A model generated the notes under the pieces. It did no database searches. It was not told the DNA's origin and was given only the letters and a program-made list of their open reading frames with translations. From GCA-002733465 sp039969155 (GTDB taxonomy: Bacteria; Pseudomonadota; Gammaproteobacteria; Enterobacterales; Kangiellaceae), in assembly GCA_039969155.1 (NCBI GenBank), contig JBDVOJ010000010.1:1-64000 (forward strand): a stretch of DNA of 64,000 nt, written 5' to 3'. Both the position numbers and the translations under genes were made by a program. Every line of letters starts with the position of its first letter. The stretch's first letter is position 1. Shown piece after piece: positions 1 to 8,794 of this stretch.

Positions 1-837
1 AAAAATCAAACCACTTGGACTTATGTTGCAAATCAACCCTATTTTGTTCGCCTAGCTACCGAAACCCAAATTGATTTGAGCCTTGCAGCGGAGCTTAGTG
101 AACAATCTATGTCCGAGTTCTATCAATTAAATCCAGCCTTCAACCATTGGGCAACAGCGCCGGATGGGCCACACTATTTGCTATTTCCAATTGATAAGCA
201 TGAAGCGTTCTTAAAAAACCTAAAGACAATTCCAAAGGATGAGCGTATTGCTCACAAACGCTACAAAATAAGAAATGGTGATACTTTAAGCAGCATTGCT
301 CAAAAATTCTCAACGACCGTTAACTTATTGAAAGCAAACAATAGTTTGTACAAGAACAATATACGTGCAGGTCAAATGTTACTTATTCCTGTGCCTTCAG
401 AAAAACGTACCGCATACGTAAAAAGCGCACAACAAAGGCTGTTAGCGAAGCAAAAAACTAACCGCAAAGGTCATAAGAAAGCGGTCACCGTTAGATCCGG
501 TGACTCTTTTTGGACTTTATCAAGAAAACACAAAGTCAGCGTAAGAAACTTAGCTGGATGGAACAATATGGCTCCAAACGATACCTTAAGAGTTGGACAA
601 AAACTGGTTCTATGGACAAAAACACCATCAAAATACAGTGGGTTAATGAATTCAAATCAAAAAACCAAGAAAATACGCTATAAGGTTAGAAGTGGCGATT
701 CCTTTGCAAGAATTGCCGACAAGTTCAACGTCAGCTTGAGTAAAATAAAGAAGTGGAACAAAACACTCAGCAAAAAGAAATACTTACAACCAGGTCAATC
801 CTTGACACTATTTGTCGATATTACGAATCAGCTCTAA
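1..837 (+). CDS. mltD: Membrane-bound lytic murein transglycosylase D, C-terminal part (5' end outside window)
   Basis: The frame is open from base 1, so the gene is cut by the window edge; the catalytic SLT domain lies upstream and is not seen. The visible start matches the MltD linker (YFVRLATETQIDL, then QLNPAFNHWATAPDGPHYLLFP). Three LysM repeats follow, beginning YKIRNGDTLSSIA, VTVRSGDSFWTLS and YKVRSGDSFARIA, each ending in a G-Q-x-L element. LysM binds peptidoglycan; MltD cleaves glycan strands in the periplasm. E. coli MltD has two LysM, so three is slightly expanded. The C-terminal region is rich in Lys and Arg. The stop lies 8 bp from the stop of the convergent gene. Confidence 0.93.
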   Translation, partial: KNQTTWTYVANQPYFVRLATETQIDLSLAAELSEQSMSEFYQLNPAFNHWATAPDGPHYLLFPIDKHEAFLKNLKTIPKDERIAHKRYKIRNGDTLSSIAQKFSTTVNLLKANNSLYKNNIRAGQMLLIPVPSEKRTAYVKSAQQRLLAKQKTNRKGHKKAVTVRSGDSFWTLSRKHKVSVRNLAGWNNMAPNDTLRVGQKLVLWTKTPSKYSGLMNSNQKTKKIRYKVRSGDSFARIADKFNVSLSKIKKWNKTLSKKKYLQPGQSLTLFVDITNQL

Positions 838-858
838 CCAGAAAGTTAGGCTGATTTT
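826..858. terminator. Compact convergent hairpin overlapping both stop codons
   Basis: AATCAGC (826-832) pairs with GCTGATT (850-856), and TAAC (835-838) pairs with GTTA (845-848) around a 6-nt loop, with a small asymmetric internal loop. The mltD stop codon is inside the stem and the convergent gene's stop lies in the other arm. A short T run follows on the plus strand. It probably ends transcription in both directions. The U tract is short, so efficiency is uncertain. Confidence 0.45.
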
Positions 859-1820
859 GACTGTTGCATGTCCTCTTTAAACACCATATAAATATCGGCG
901 CGAGAATAGCTAGATGTTTCATTTGGCGACTCTTGTTCCACAAAACCGTACTTATCATATAAATTTAGTGCAGCCGTAAGTTGTCGGTTTGACTCCAAGA
1001 ATAGACCTTTAAAATCAGTAGCTTGATATTGTTGGATGGCAGATTTTAGTAGTTTTTCACCGATTCCAAGCCCTTGATAATCTTCATCGACAGCCATCTT
1101 AGAGAGTTCTAACTGCCCATCTTTACTTGCCATTAGTGCTGCAGTTCCAACAATTTGATCTTTGATTCTCGCCATCAAAACAAAACCGCCTGGTTTAATA
1201 ATTTTATTCATCGGATCGGACAAAATTTCATGATCGATGTCTTCCACGTAAAAATAACGTTCTAACCAATGCCTATTGAGTTTGTAAAAGCTGTCACCAT
1301 GTTCGGGTTGAAAATGAACTACTTCGACTGACTTAATTAACCTTTCTCGCCTTAACTCGACCATTCTTTCGGTGAGGTTTAATTGAGATAACTGGCGTTC
1401 TAACAAGTCCATGTTACTCATTAAGTTGCCACCTGAAGTCGTCATCAACCGCCCCATTACAACTTGCATATCTTGCCAAATGGGCGTTAGTTTATCTAAA
1501 AGCTCATAACCTGCAGGGGTAATAGATAGAAGCCTTCTTCTCTCATCAGAACCATCGATGTGGTGGTAAATCCACCCTTTTTGTTGCAACTTTTTACTCA
1601 TTTGACTTATTGCTGGGTGAGTTTGTCCCAGTACATCTGCCAACTGAGTGACTGACATAGATTCATTTTCGTTTAGAAGCTGGAGCAAAGGGTAGTTTCT
1701 TGCGTGAAATGTTATTTTTTCGACTTTGTAAACGTCGTCCAATTGACGAAACAATAGCTCACTTAACCTTTTTAGACGAGAGCCAAGACCTAAAATCCCT
1801 AAGTCATTAAGATTTTTCAT
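846..1820 (-). CDS. MarR-type HTH regulator fused to GNAT N-acetyltransferase
   Basis: This is a 324-residue two-domain protein. Residues ~1-145 form a MarR-like winged helix (SVTQLADVLGQTHPAISQMSKKLQQKGWIY, then a DERRRLLSIT wing). Residues ~165-315 form a GNAT fold with the acetyl-CoA loop region VDEDYQGLGIGEKLL and a C-terminal NLYDKYGFVE segment. MarR-GNAT fusions are a known but small group, thought to sense a ligand and acetylate a small molecule or protein; the substrate here is unknown. The start has AAGGA five bases upstream. It stands alone, convergent with mltD. It could regulate the natAB-like genes upstream, but nothing in the sequence proves that. Confidence 0.85.
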   Translation of the reverse strand: MKNLNDLGILGLGSRLKRLSELLFRQLDDVYKVEKITFHARNYPLLQLLNENESMSVTQLADVLGQTHPAISQMSKKLQQKGWIYHHIDGSDERRRLLSITPAGYELLDKLTPIWQDMQVVMGRLMTTSGGNLMSNMDLLERQLSQLNLTERMVELRRERLIKSVEVVHFQPEHGDSFYKLNRHWLERYFYVEDIDHEILSDPMNKIIKPGGFVLMARIKDQIVGTAALMASKDGQLELSKMAVDEDYQGLGIGEKLLKSAIQQYQATDFKGLFLESNRQLTAALNLYDKYGFVEQESPNETSSYSRADIYMVFKEDMQQSKSA

Positions 1821-2040
1821 TTTTTTCCTTATATATTAATGCGTTACAGAAATTTCATCGATATAAATGCAAGGAATCAGTGTGTTTTTGGTATTATTTT
1901 GACTGCAATCCATTAACTTAGTATAGACCGATTTTTAGTAATTGCAGTTAATTGAGATAGTTTTAGGTAATTTGTTACGTAATTATGTTCACAGAGGTTA
2001 AATATTGCTCAAATGTTGCCAGTTTAGTTAGATAGAGATA

Positions 2041-2081
2041 ACAAAATTAAGCACCGGTATTAGAATGAAAGACCGATGCTT
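2041..2081 (-). terminator. Probable terminator of the NatAB-like operon
   Basis: On the minus strand AAGCATCGGT (2081-2072) pairs with ACCGGTGCTT (2058-2049), with one G-U pair and a 13-nt loop, followed by AATTTTGTT. It lies 37 bp beyond the permease stop codon. The remaining gap up to 1821 is AT-rich and shows no other gene. Confidence 0.5.
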
Positions 2082-2117
2082 ATTCTGTGAAGCTAGGGCT
2101 GTCGAGTTGACATTGAC

Positions 2118-3350
2118 TTAATTTCTAAACAACACTTGTTCGCGTTGAAACCACCAACTGCAAAGATATAGCAAGGCTCCAGCTACTAACGAGGTTGACC
2201 CGAATATTACTAATAACATTTGGTAATCAATTGTCCCTTTAAAAATTTCTTTTATTGCTAACGCAACATTTGTCAGAGGGACGGAAGCCCAAACCCAGTC
2301 CAATTTTACACCTGGTAGAAGCGCTAAAATAAGAGGAAATATGGAAATCATCATAATGGGTGACATATAGTTTTGAGCTTCTTTAAAGGTTCGCGCATAA
2401 ATTGATACGCTCAACAAAAGAGAAGCGAAAATCGCTGCAGTGGGTACAAGCATTAAGAACATCAACAACACATCAACCAACGATATAGATGCGAATGTAT
2501 TAAGTAGAGAAGTGATCGCCTCATTACCACCAGCGCTCATCGCAGAAAACATCATTGGGCCAAAAATAGTAATCATCAAGGCGAAACTTATCAGCGAAAA
2601 GAAGACTGCTAAAAATGATGTGGTAAAAATCACTAAAAACTTTGCAAATACAATTTGAAACCGTGGAATAGGAGTAAGCAAAAGTGTTTCAAGTGTGCCC
2701 CGCTCTTTCTCGCCAACCCCCAAATCGATGGCTGGGTACATAGCCCCAGTGAGACCAAGAAGAATCAGTATGTAAGGTAAGAAACCACCAATTTTCTCTC
2801 CGAGCGATTCCCTTTTATTGGCAGTGGTTACTTTCTTTATTTTAAGGGGCTCTATTAAACCAGCTCGCTGTTCTGTGGTTAAGCCAAGAAGACTCATTCT
2901 TGAATTGGATAGTTGCTCATCCAGACTTTCCAAAATTTTCTCGACACGTCTATATATGATTCCGCTAGTGGTGGATGAATCATTATAAAACAGTTCAATC
3001 TCTACCGATAATCCTTGTTCTATTCTCTGACGTGTATCTTCAGGAATTTTCACAGCAAAGCGAATTTCTTCGTTTTTTATCGCACTCTCTGCGTCGGTCT
3101 CGGTCGATAGCTCTTTTAGAGTGATAGTTTCATTACTTTTTAACAAATTCGCTAGTTCAGAATAGTTTTCTTCTCCAATAATGGCGTAAGACAATTGCTC
3201 TTCAACGGCTTTTTTGGCTATTTTTGCACTTAAAGCACCAAATCCAAGCATAATGACCGGCATAATCAGAGTCGGTAATAAAATTGTAAATATAAGAGTT
3301 TTTTTATCTCTAGTTAGCTCTAGTAATTCCTTAAAATAGACCTTCAACAT
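2118..3350 (-). CDS. ABC-2 type transporter permease, NatB-like
   Basis: This 410-residue membrane protein has an N-terminal membrane segment (TLIFTILLPTLIMPVIMLGF), a large extracytoplasmic domain to ~residue 185, then about five hydrophobic segments. The motif GVGEKERGTLETLLLTPIPR is the hallmark of the ABC-2/NatB permease family. The ATG at 3350 was chosen because AAGGAGG stands nine bases upstream; a TTG nine bases earlier sits directly on that Shine-Dalgarno. The ATPase gene ends 2 bp before this start, so the two are translationally coupled. NatAB systems export sodium or drugs; the substrate here cannot be told from the sequence. Confidence 0.88.
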   Translation of the reverse strand: MLKVYFKELLELTRDKKTLIFTILLPTLIMPVIMLGFGALSAKIAKKAVEEQLSYAIIGEENYSELANLLKSNETITLKELSTETDAESAIKNEEIRFAVKIPEDTRQRIEQGLSVEIELFYNDSSTTSGIIYRRVEKILESLDEQLSNSRMSLLGLTTEQRAGLIEPLKIKKVTTANKRESLGEKIGGFLPYILILLGLTGAMYPAIDLGVGEKERGTLETLLLTPIPRFQIVFAKFLVIFTTSFLAVFFSLISFALMITIFGPMMFSAMSAGGNEAITSLLNTFASISLVDVLLMFLMLVPTAAIFASLLLSVSIYARTFKEAQNYMSPIMMISIFPLILALLPGVKLDWVWASVPLTNVALAIKEIFKGTIDYQMLLVIFGSTSLVAGALLYLCSWWFQREQVLFRN

Positions 3351-3351
3351 C

Positions 3352-4152
3352 TTACGCAACCTCCTTTTGGCTAACTAGATCAACGAACACATCATAGAGA
3401 TTATTAGTACTTGATAACTGTTTGAATGCCTCGATTTTTCCATCAAATTTAGTCGTACCTTGGTCGATTAGGACGACTCTATCGCATAATTTTTCAACTT
3501 CATGAAGGTGGTGGGTAGAAAAAATAACGGGGATGCCTGACTGTTTATAAGACTCAATAAAGTCGAGAATAGTTTTGGCAGAAATTACATCTAGGCCTGT
3601 TGTCGGTTCATCTAAAACTATAACTTCTGGCCTATGAATAACAGTTCTTGCTATATTTGCTCTCTGTTTCATGCCTGTTGAAAGAGAATCCGCTTTTTTA
3701 TCTGCAAAGCTATGAATATCTAATAATTCGAAGACCTTTTTTATTTCCGACTCCAATTTTTCTTCTGTCATACCATGTAAGCGACCAAAATATTGAACAT
3801 TTTCTCTGACCGTAAGCCTATGATACAAACTGGTTGTTCCTGAGAGAAAACCAATTCGTTTTCGCATTACTAAAGGATCTGCTACGACATCTTGGCCATT
3901 TATGATTATTTCTCCAGAAGTTGGTTGAAGAGCAGTCGATAGCATTCTTAGACTTGTTGTTTTACCTGCGCCATTCGGTCCTAAAAGACCAAGCACTTCT
4001 CCCGAGTCACAACTAAAAGAAACATCTCTTACGGCGTTAAACCAATGTCCTTCCTCTCTCGGATCGAGCTGAGAAGCTGGCTTCTTTCGATTTTCCTTAA
4101 TCGTCTTATTATCTAACCTAAATCGCTTGTTTAAGTGTTTCACTTGAATCAT
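3352..4152 (-). CDS. ABC transporter ATP-binding protein, NatA-like
   Basis: This 266-residue ATPase has Walker A GLLGPNGAGKTTSLRML, signature LSTGMKQRANIARTV, Walker B VIVLDEPTTGLD and switch His in FSTHHLHEVE. The start MIQVKHLNKRF at 4152 is preferred over an in-frame ATG 120 bases upstream. The domain begins right there, AAGG lies about nine bases upstream, and the extra 40 residues look like translated leader. It works with the permease immediately downstream. A short insertion near residues 20-35 (NRKKPASQLDPREEGHWFNA) is typical of NatA-like ATPases. The divergent gene starts 235 bp away. Confidence 0.9.
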   Translation of the reverse strand: MIQVKHLNKRFRLDNKTIKENRKKPASQLDPREEGHWFNAVRDVSFSCDSGEVLGLLGPNGAGKTTSLRMLSTALQPTSGEIIINGQDVVADPLVMRKRIGFLSGTTSLYHRLTVRENVQYFGRLHGMTEEKLESEIKKVFELLDIHSFADKKADSLSTGMKQRANIARTVIHRPEVIVLDEPTTGLDVISAKTILDFIESYKQSGIPVIFSTHHLHEVEKLCDRVVLIDQGTTKFDGKIEAFKQLSSTNNLYDVFVDLVSQKEVA

Positions 4153-4387
4153 AGAAATTACCTTATCGCTGTGAAGTTTGTTTTTTTGGTTTCGTTCGGA
4201 ATATTTGTAATACAAGAGCGTTAGTCTCACCGATGTATGATTTATTACACCTTTGTAAGCTAAGTGAACCACTAACGCTTAATGTGAGTCATTATTCCAC
4301 AAAATGATAGACTAGTTTTGTAATAAAATGACAATCAGCATGACTAACGAATTAACAAAACTAAAATATACCCAAAAGGAAAAGCCA

Positions 4388-5128
4388 ATGTCTGATAATA
4401 ATCCTTATGTTCCAGAATCTGAGAATACACCAATGACTGGGAACTTTACGATTCTAACTAATATTTTCACCGCGCCCTCAACAGCTATGACTCAGGTTCA
4501 AGAGCGTTACAGTGTCGCATTTCCACTTCTTATGACTATCATTCTAACCGGAGTTGTGTGGTTTTCTTACTACACAATGATCGACTATGAGTGGTTTATC
4601 GACTATATGGTTGAAACGAGTGCAGGAGAATTAAGTAAAGCAGAACAAGATCAAACAAGAGCAGGCATCTCTATGATGTCTCCCACTGTTATGGGTTCAA
4701 TTACGGCTATAACTGCGGGAATAGCAATTGCGATTATTTACGTTATTCAAGCTGTTTACTTTTTGATTGTTTCCAATGTAAACGGAGATGGTTATCAATT
4801 CAAGCAGTGGTTATCTTTTGTTTCATGGACTTCAATGCCCATACTACTGACTATTTTCGCTATGTTCGCGATGTTGTTTGCTTCTGCTTCTGGCCAAATT
4901 GCACCAGATGCTTTAAACCCACTAAGCTTAAATGAACTTATCTTTGGTTTAGAACCGTCTAAAGGACTAGGTAAAATGCTATCAACGATACATCTACCGC
5001 AGCTTTGGAGTTGGGCAATCATGGTAATTGGATACAAAACATGGACGAAAAAATCGACTGCGAGTTCAGCCATGGTAGTACTAACCCCATTTGCTTTGAT
5101 TTACCTTGCTTGGTTCCTGTTTATCTAA
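4388..5128 (+). CDS. Yip1-family integral membrane protein
   Basis: This 246-residue protein has a short hydrophilic N-terminus (MSDNNPYVPES) and about five hydrophobic segments, including FPLLMTIILTGVVWFSYYTM, ITAGIAIAIIYVIQAVYFLIV and MVVLTPFALIYLAWFLF. The pattern NIFTAPSTAMTQVQERYSVAFP at the start fits bacterial Yip1-domain proteins, which often sit next to MacA/MacB-type exporters. The ATG at 4388 was chosen because AAGGA lies nine bases upstream; an in-frame ATG at 4328 has no Shine-Dalgarno. The adaptor gene follows 89 bp later on the same strand. The molecular role of the family in bacteria is not settled. Confidence 0.75.
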   Translation: MSDNNPYVPESENTPMTGNFTILTNIFTAPSTAMTQVQERYSVAFPLLMTIILTGVVWFSYYTMIDYEWFIDYMVETSAGELSKAEQDQTRAGISMMSPTVMGSITAITAGIAIAIIYVIQAVYFLIVSNVNGDGYQFKQWLSFVSWTSMPILLTIFAMFAMLFASASGQIAPDALNPLSLNELIFGLEPSKGLGKMLSTIHLPQLWSWAIMVIGYKTWTKKSTASSAMVVLTPFALIYLAWFLFI

Positions 5129-5159
5129 AACAGGTCTATTAAGTCATTTACATTTATTG

Positions 5160-5185
5160 TTGGAGGAGTGGTAAAACTCCTCCAA
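5160..5185 (+). terminator. Perfect 10-bp hairpin between the Yip1 gene and the MacA-like gene
   Basis: TTGGAGGAGT (5160-5169) and ACTCCTCCAA (5176-5185) pair fully around a 6-nt loop, GGTAAA. Only AGTTT follows, so the U tract is weak. It may be a leaky terminator or an mRNA end-protecting or processing element that sets relative expression of the Yip1-like gene and the exporter. Confidence 0.4.
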
Positions 5186-5217
5186 AGTTTCACTCGCACT
5201 AATTTCAGGGCAATTTA

Positions 5218-6426
5218 ATGAAAAAAACACTAATTTGGGTTGTGATTATACTGGTAGTGATAGGCATCCCGGTATCAAAGCAGTTCTTCAGCAAAGAAAC
5301 CGTTAAACAAGTGACTACCGAAGCGATTTCTAAGCAAAGTATCGAGGCTTCGATATTGGCTTCTGGTCAATTGAAACACGAACAAGAGGTTAAGCTTTCT
5401 GCCGAGGTAATCGGAAAAGTGACTAAAGTTTTTGTTGAAGAAGGCGAGAGTGTTACTAAGGGACAACAGGTTTTACAAATTGACGACGAGTCATATTTGG
5501 CTTCGGTAGAGCAACAGTCGGCAGTAGTCAGTCAACAAAAAGTAGCTATCGAACGGCAGGAGTTAGTGGTTGCAAACCTGAAACACCAGTGGTTAAGGAA
5601 GCAAAGCCTATTCAATAAGAACCTACTTGATAAAGACGGTTTTGAGGCAATTTCTCATGCCTACGAGGTTGCCAAGGTTGATTTACGTAGTGCGCTTGAG
5701 ATTTTAAAGCAAGTTGAAGCAAGGCTAGAACAGGCTAAAGATCAACTTTCTAAGACTAAAGTGACTTCTCCGATTAACGGGCACATTACTTCTCTAGATA
5801 TTAAAGAAGGTGAAACGGCTATTTCAGGCACAACCAATATTGCAGGGTCTTCATTAATGACTATTGCAAACCCAGAGAGCATGCTAGCTGAAATTAACGT
5901 CGATGAAGCTGATATAGCGGATGTTAAACTAGGGCAAAAATCAGAGATCATTTCAATCGCATTCCCCGATCAACCAATAATCGGATATGTTGACTCAATC
6001 GCATCCAGCGCAAAAAGCACTCCTGGGAGACAAAGTTTAAGCTTTGCTGTTAAGTTAAGGCTAGAAAGCCTCGAAGGAGTTGACCTTAGACCAGGCATGA
6101 GTTGTCGAGCCGAAGTATTTACACAGGACCAACAAAGCAAATTATCGGTTCCCCTTCGAGCACTAAGAACTGAAGAAGACAATGACGAAGATTCAGTTAA
6201 AAACTACGTATTTAGAGTGAATAACGGCCAAGCAGAACGGGTCGACTTGCAACTTGGAATATCAGATGACCAGTATCAGGAAATTATTAGCGGTCTCAGT
6301 GAAGGCGATAACATCGTTGTTGGACCTGACAAAGTTTTACGTCATTTAAAAGACGGCGAATCAGTTGAAATTGACAATGAGAAGAAGAAATCTAAAAGCT
6401 CAAATAAGTCAGCCAAAAAAGGATAA
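5218..6426 (+). CDS. MacA-like periplasmic adaptor of an ABC efflux system (HlyD/RND adaptor family)
   Basis: This 402-residue protein has one N-terminal membrane anchor (residues ~5-22), a split biotinyl-lipoyl domain (VEEGESVTKGQQVLQIDDE, later TSPINGHITSLDIKEGE), a helical hairpin between them rich in Gln, Lys and Glu (~residues 95-185), then beta-barrel and membrane-proximal domains (VDLQLGISDDQYQEIISGLSEGDNIVV). It would bridge the inner-membrane permease to an outer-membrane TolC-like channel, which is not encoded here. The C-terminus is a Lys/Ser-rich tail. The ATPase gene follows after 6 bp and the permease overlaps that gene, so the three form one operon. The exported substrate is unknown. 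Confidence 0.88.
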   Translation: MKKTLIWVVIILVVIGIPVSKQFFSKETVKQVTTEAISKQSIEASILASGQLKHEQEVKLSAEVIGKVTKVFVEEGESVTKGQQVLQIDDESYLASVEQQSAVVSQQKVAIERQELVVANLKHQWLRKQSLFNKNLLDKDGFEAISHAYEVAKVDLRSALEILKQVEARLEQAKDQLSKTKVTSPINGHITSLDIKEGETAISGTTNIAGSSLMTIANPESMLAEINVDEADIADVKLGQKSEIISIAFPDQPIIGYVDSIASSAKSTPGRQSLSFAVKLRLESLEGVDLRPGMSCRAEVFTQDQQSKLSVPLRALRTEEDNDEDSVKNYVFRVNNGQAERVDLQLGISDDQYQEIISGLSEGDNIVVGPDKVLRHLKDGESVEIDNEKKKSKSSNKSAKKG

Positions 6427-6432
6427 TTGGTA

Positions 6433-7164
6433 ATGTCCTTAATTCAATTAAAAAACATCTGCAAATACTACAGTATGGGTGACCAAACGGTTAAAGCCCT
6501 AGACCAAATCGATCTGAGTGTTAACAAGAATGAATACATTGCTTTCATAGGTTCTTCTGGCTCAGGTAAATCGACCATGATGAATATCTTGGGTTGTTTA
6601 GATAAGCCGACTTCAGGGAGCTACTTACTTAACAACAAAGATGTTTCCCAGTTAACCCAAGATCAGCTCGCAGATATCCGAAACATTGAGATTGGTTTTA
6701 TCTTTCAAAGTTTCAACTTACTGCCAAGAGCATCGGCTCTACACAACGTGATGCTTCCGTTAGTTTACAAAGGGATTTCTCTTAGAAAAAGAAAGCAGCT
6801 CGCAACGGATGCATTAACGAAGGTAAATTTGGACGATAGAGCGGATCATATTCCAAGCCAACTGTCCGGAGGGCAGCGTCAACGGGTTGCAATCGCAAGA
6901 GCTTTAGTCACTAATCCGTCTATACTTTTGGCGGATGAACCTACTGGTAATCTTGATAGCGAAACCACCTCCGATATTATGCGATTATTCGATCAGCTTC
7001 ATGATGAAGGTCAAACTATCATTATGGTCACTCACGAGGATGAAATTGCAGCTCATTGTCATCGCGTTGTGCGACTTAGTGATGGAAAAGTCCTAGAAGA
7101 TTACCTTAATAGTCATAAAGCCTCTTCAAATGTTAACGAACCTAGAGGAGTTAGCCATGTTTAG
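6433..7164 (+). CDS. MacB-type ABC transporter ATP-binding protein
   Basis: This 243-residue ATPase has Walker A IGSSGSGKSTMMNILG, Q-loop region FIFQSFNLLPR, signature LSGGQRQRVAIARAL, Walker B ILLADEPTGNLD and switch His in MVTHE. This is the LolD/MacB subgroup. ATG 6433 was chosen over the in-frame TTG 6427, which abuts the upstream stop; AAGGA lies about 9-13 bases upstream. Classical MacB fuses ATPase and permease; here they are separate genes overlapping by 8 bp. It powers a mechanotransmission exporter rather than a classical alternating-access pump. Confidence 0.9.
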   Translation: MSLIQLKNICKYYSMGDQTVKALDQIDLSVNKNEYIAFIGSSGSGKSTMMNILGCLDKPTSGSYLLNNKDVSQLTQDQLADIRNIEIGFIFQSFNLLPRASALHNVMLPLVYKGISLRKRKQLATDALTKVNLDDRADHIPSQLSGGQRQRVAIARALVTNPSILLADEPTGNLDSETTSDIMRLFDQLHDEGQTIIMVTHEDEIAAHCHRVVRLSDGKVLEDYLNSHKASSNVNEPRGVSHV

Positions 7165-8386
7165 CCTAATTGAGAGCTTTCGAAGTGCTATTAGCTCTGT
7201 TAGAGCCCATGGATTTAGGAGTTTTCTGACTACTCTCGGTATCATTATTGGGGTTAGTTCAACTATTGCAGTTGTTTCGGTGATTCAAGGGCTTAGCTAT
7301 TCAATTAATCAGCAATTTGAAGGATTTGGATCAAACTCTATCTCCATCCGCTCCTACACTCCAAGAAGTGAAAGGTTAAAAGGAAAAATAGCTCGAATTA
7401 CGCCCGACGATGTACTCGCAATTAGAAAGAACGCTGAAGGAATAGAATATATCACGCCGCAATTAGGCTCGAACATTGGCGGGACCAGCGCGTTAAAATA
7501 CAAAGGTAATCAAAGTTTTGCTCAAGTTGCAGGCTCCACCTATTCATATCAAAACGTACAAAATATCGATATGAAATTTGGTCGATTCATTACATATGGT
7601 GATAACGAATCACGCAGAAAAGTGGTTGTTATCGGCGATAAATTGCGGGAGGAGCTAGAGTTACCTGACGACCCAGTTGGAGAGTTTGTTAATTTTGCTG
7701 GCGAGTGGTTAAAAATTGTCGGTCTCGCAGAGCCTAAAGGTTCGTTCTTTGGTTTTAGTCAGGATAATTTTGCGATTCTCCCCTACAACACCATGCAAAG
7801 TCTCAACGGAAACCTAATAGAGCCAGATATTTTCGTACAGCTTCAGCTAAAAGATATCGAAAAGTTAGATCAAATAAAAGATCGATTAACTCGTACACTC
7901 CGTAAGCAGCATCGCCTTGCCCCAGGTGAAGATGATGACTTTAAAATCGAAACTCCAGAGCAACTAACATCGGGAATATCGCAATTAATAGACACCATGA
8001 CAGTCGTGTTAGGTGGTATTGTCAGTATATCTCTACTAGTTGGGGGAATAGGTATAATGAATATAATGCTTGTTTCTGTCACAGAAAGAACACGCGAAAT
8101 AGGTATATGTAAGGCGATAGGAGCCAAGCGCCATCATATATTATTGCAGTTTCTCATTGAAGCGATCGTGTTGTCATTATTGGGCGGTGTTATTGGAATA
8201 GCGCTCGGATACGGCTTGGGAATGTTAGCAGCCGCTTCGATGCCAGGTTTTCCGCCAGCAAATGTACCACTTTGGGCCGTAGGGATCGCATTTGGATTCT
8301 CAGCATTTGTGGGAGTGCTATTTGGTATCATTCCTGCTGCAAAAGCTGCAAATTTGGACCCTATAGACGCTTTGCGATATGAGTAA
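7157..8386 (+). CDS. MacB-type ABC transporter permease (FtsX fold)
   Basis: This 409-residue permease has a first membrane segment near residues 18-45 (FLTTLGIIIGVSSTIAVVSVIQG), a large periplasmic MacB core domain and three C-terminal segments. It carries the family motif GGIGIMNIMLVSVTERTREIG at about residues 290-310, and ends in IIPAAKAANLDPIDALRYE, a classic MacB/FtsX ending. ATG 7157 was chosen because GAGGAG lies just upstream; a start further up would lack a ribosome-binding site. It overlaps the ATPase gene by 8 bp, implying coupled translation. Together with the adaptor it forms a MacAB-like tripartite exporter. Confidence 0.9.
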   Translation: MFSLIESFRSAISSVRAHGFRSFLTTLGIIIGVSSTIAVVSVIQGLSYSINQQFEGFGSNSISIRSYTPRSERLKGKIARITPDDVLAIRKNAEGIEYITPQLGSNIGGTSALKYKGNQSFAQVAGSTYSYQNVQNIDMKFGRFITYGDNESRRKVVVIGDKLREELELPDDPVGEFVNFAGEWLKIVGLAEPKGSFFGFSQDNFAILPYNTMQSLNGNLIEPDIFVQLQLKDIEKLDQIKDRLTRTLRKQHRLAPGEDDDFKIETPEQLTSGISQLIDTMTVVLGGIVSISLLVGGIGIMNIMLVSVTERTREIGICKAIGAKRHHILLQFLIEAIVLSLLGGVIGIALGYGLGMLAAASMPGFPPANVPLWAVGIAFGFSAFVGVLFGIIPAAKAANLDPIDALRYE

Positions 8387-8794
8387 GCAGATTAGACAAC
8401 TATTTTCGAGTCAGTAGATTCAACGAAAATTCATTATGCCTTGTTCTAGTTATTGAAGATGACCATTTGGACAAGGTACTTACTCCTTTTATAGTTCTTA
8501 GTGCTATTTGAAAAATATTGTATTAAACCAATTTTGATTTGGCTGTGTTACCTAAGGACAACACCTAGAAATCAAACCTATCGATTATTTTCGCTTCTTA
8601 CTATTCTAAAATTGAACTCAACACTATTTTTAACAATTTAAGTACCTAAACTCAGAGCCAAGTAGTCGCAACTGTTAATCGCAATCTAGTGAACGAACCT
8701 TTATTCATGCTCACTTGTAGTTTTGGCTCCACAATTATTTTTTACTCAAAAAAAAGCCGGCTAAACAGCCGGCTTTAATATTACTAAGATTGTA
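8387..8794. other. Convergent intergenic region of about 400 bp
   Basis: AT-rich gap between the plus-strand permease and the minus-strand TPR gene. Apart from the terminator near its right end, no coding frame with a ribosome-binding site or RNA gene was recognised. Confidence 0.5.
8746..8776 (-). terminator. Rho-independent terminator of the TonB operon
   Basis: AAAGCCGGCT (8753-8762) and AGCCGGCTTT (8767-8776) form a perfect 10-bp GC-rich stem with a 4-nt loop. On the minus strand the stem is followed by a long T run, so it ends the operon whose last gene stops at 8795. A weaker plus-strand action on the exporter transcript is possible. Confidence 0.9.

Noticed and set aside
4153..4272. 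Longer N-terminus for the NatA-like ATPase
   Set aside because: The extra 40 residues precede the ABC domain, are unlike the family, and the internal ATG has the better ribosome-binding site.
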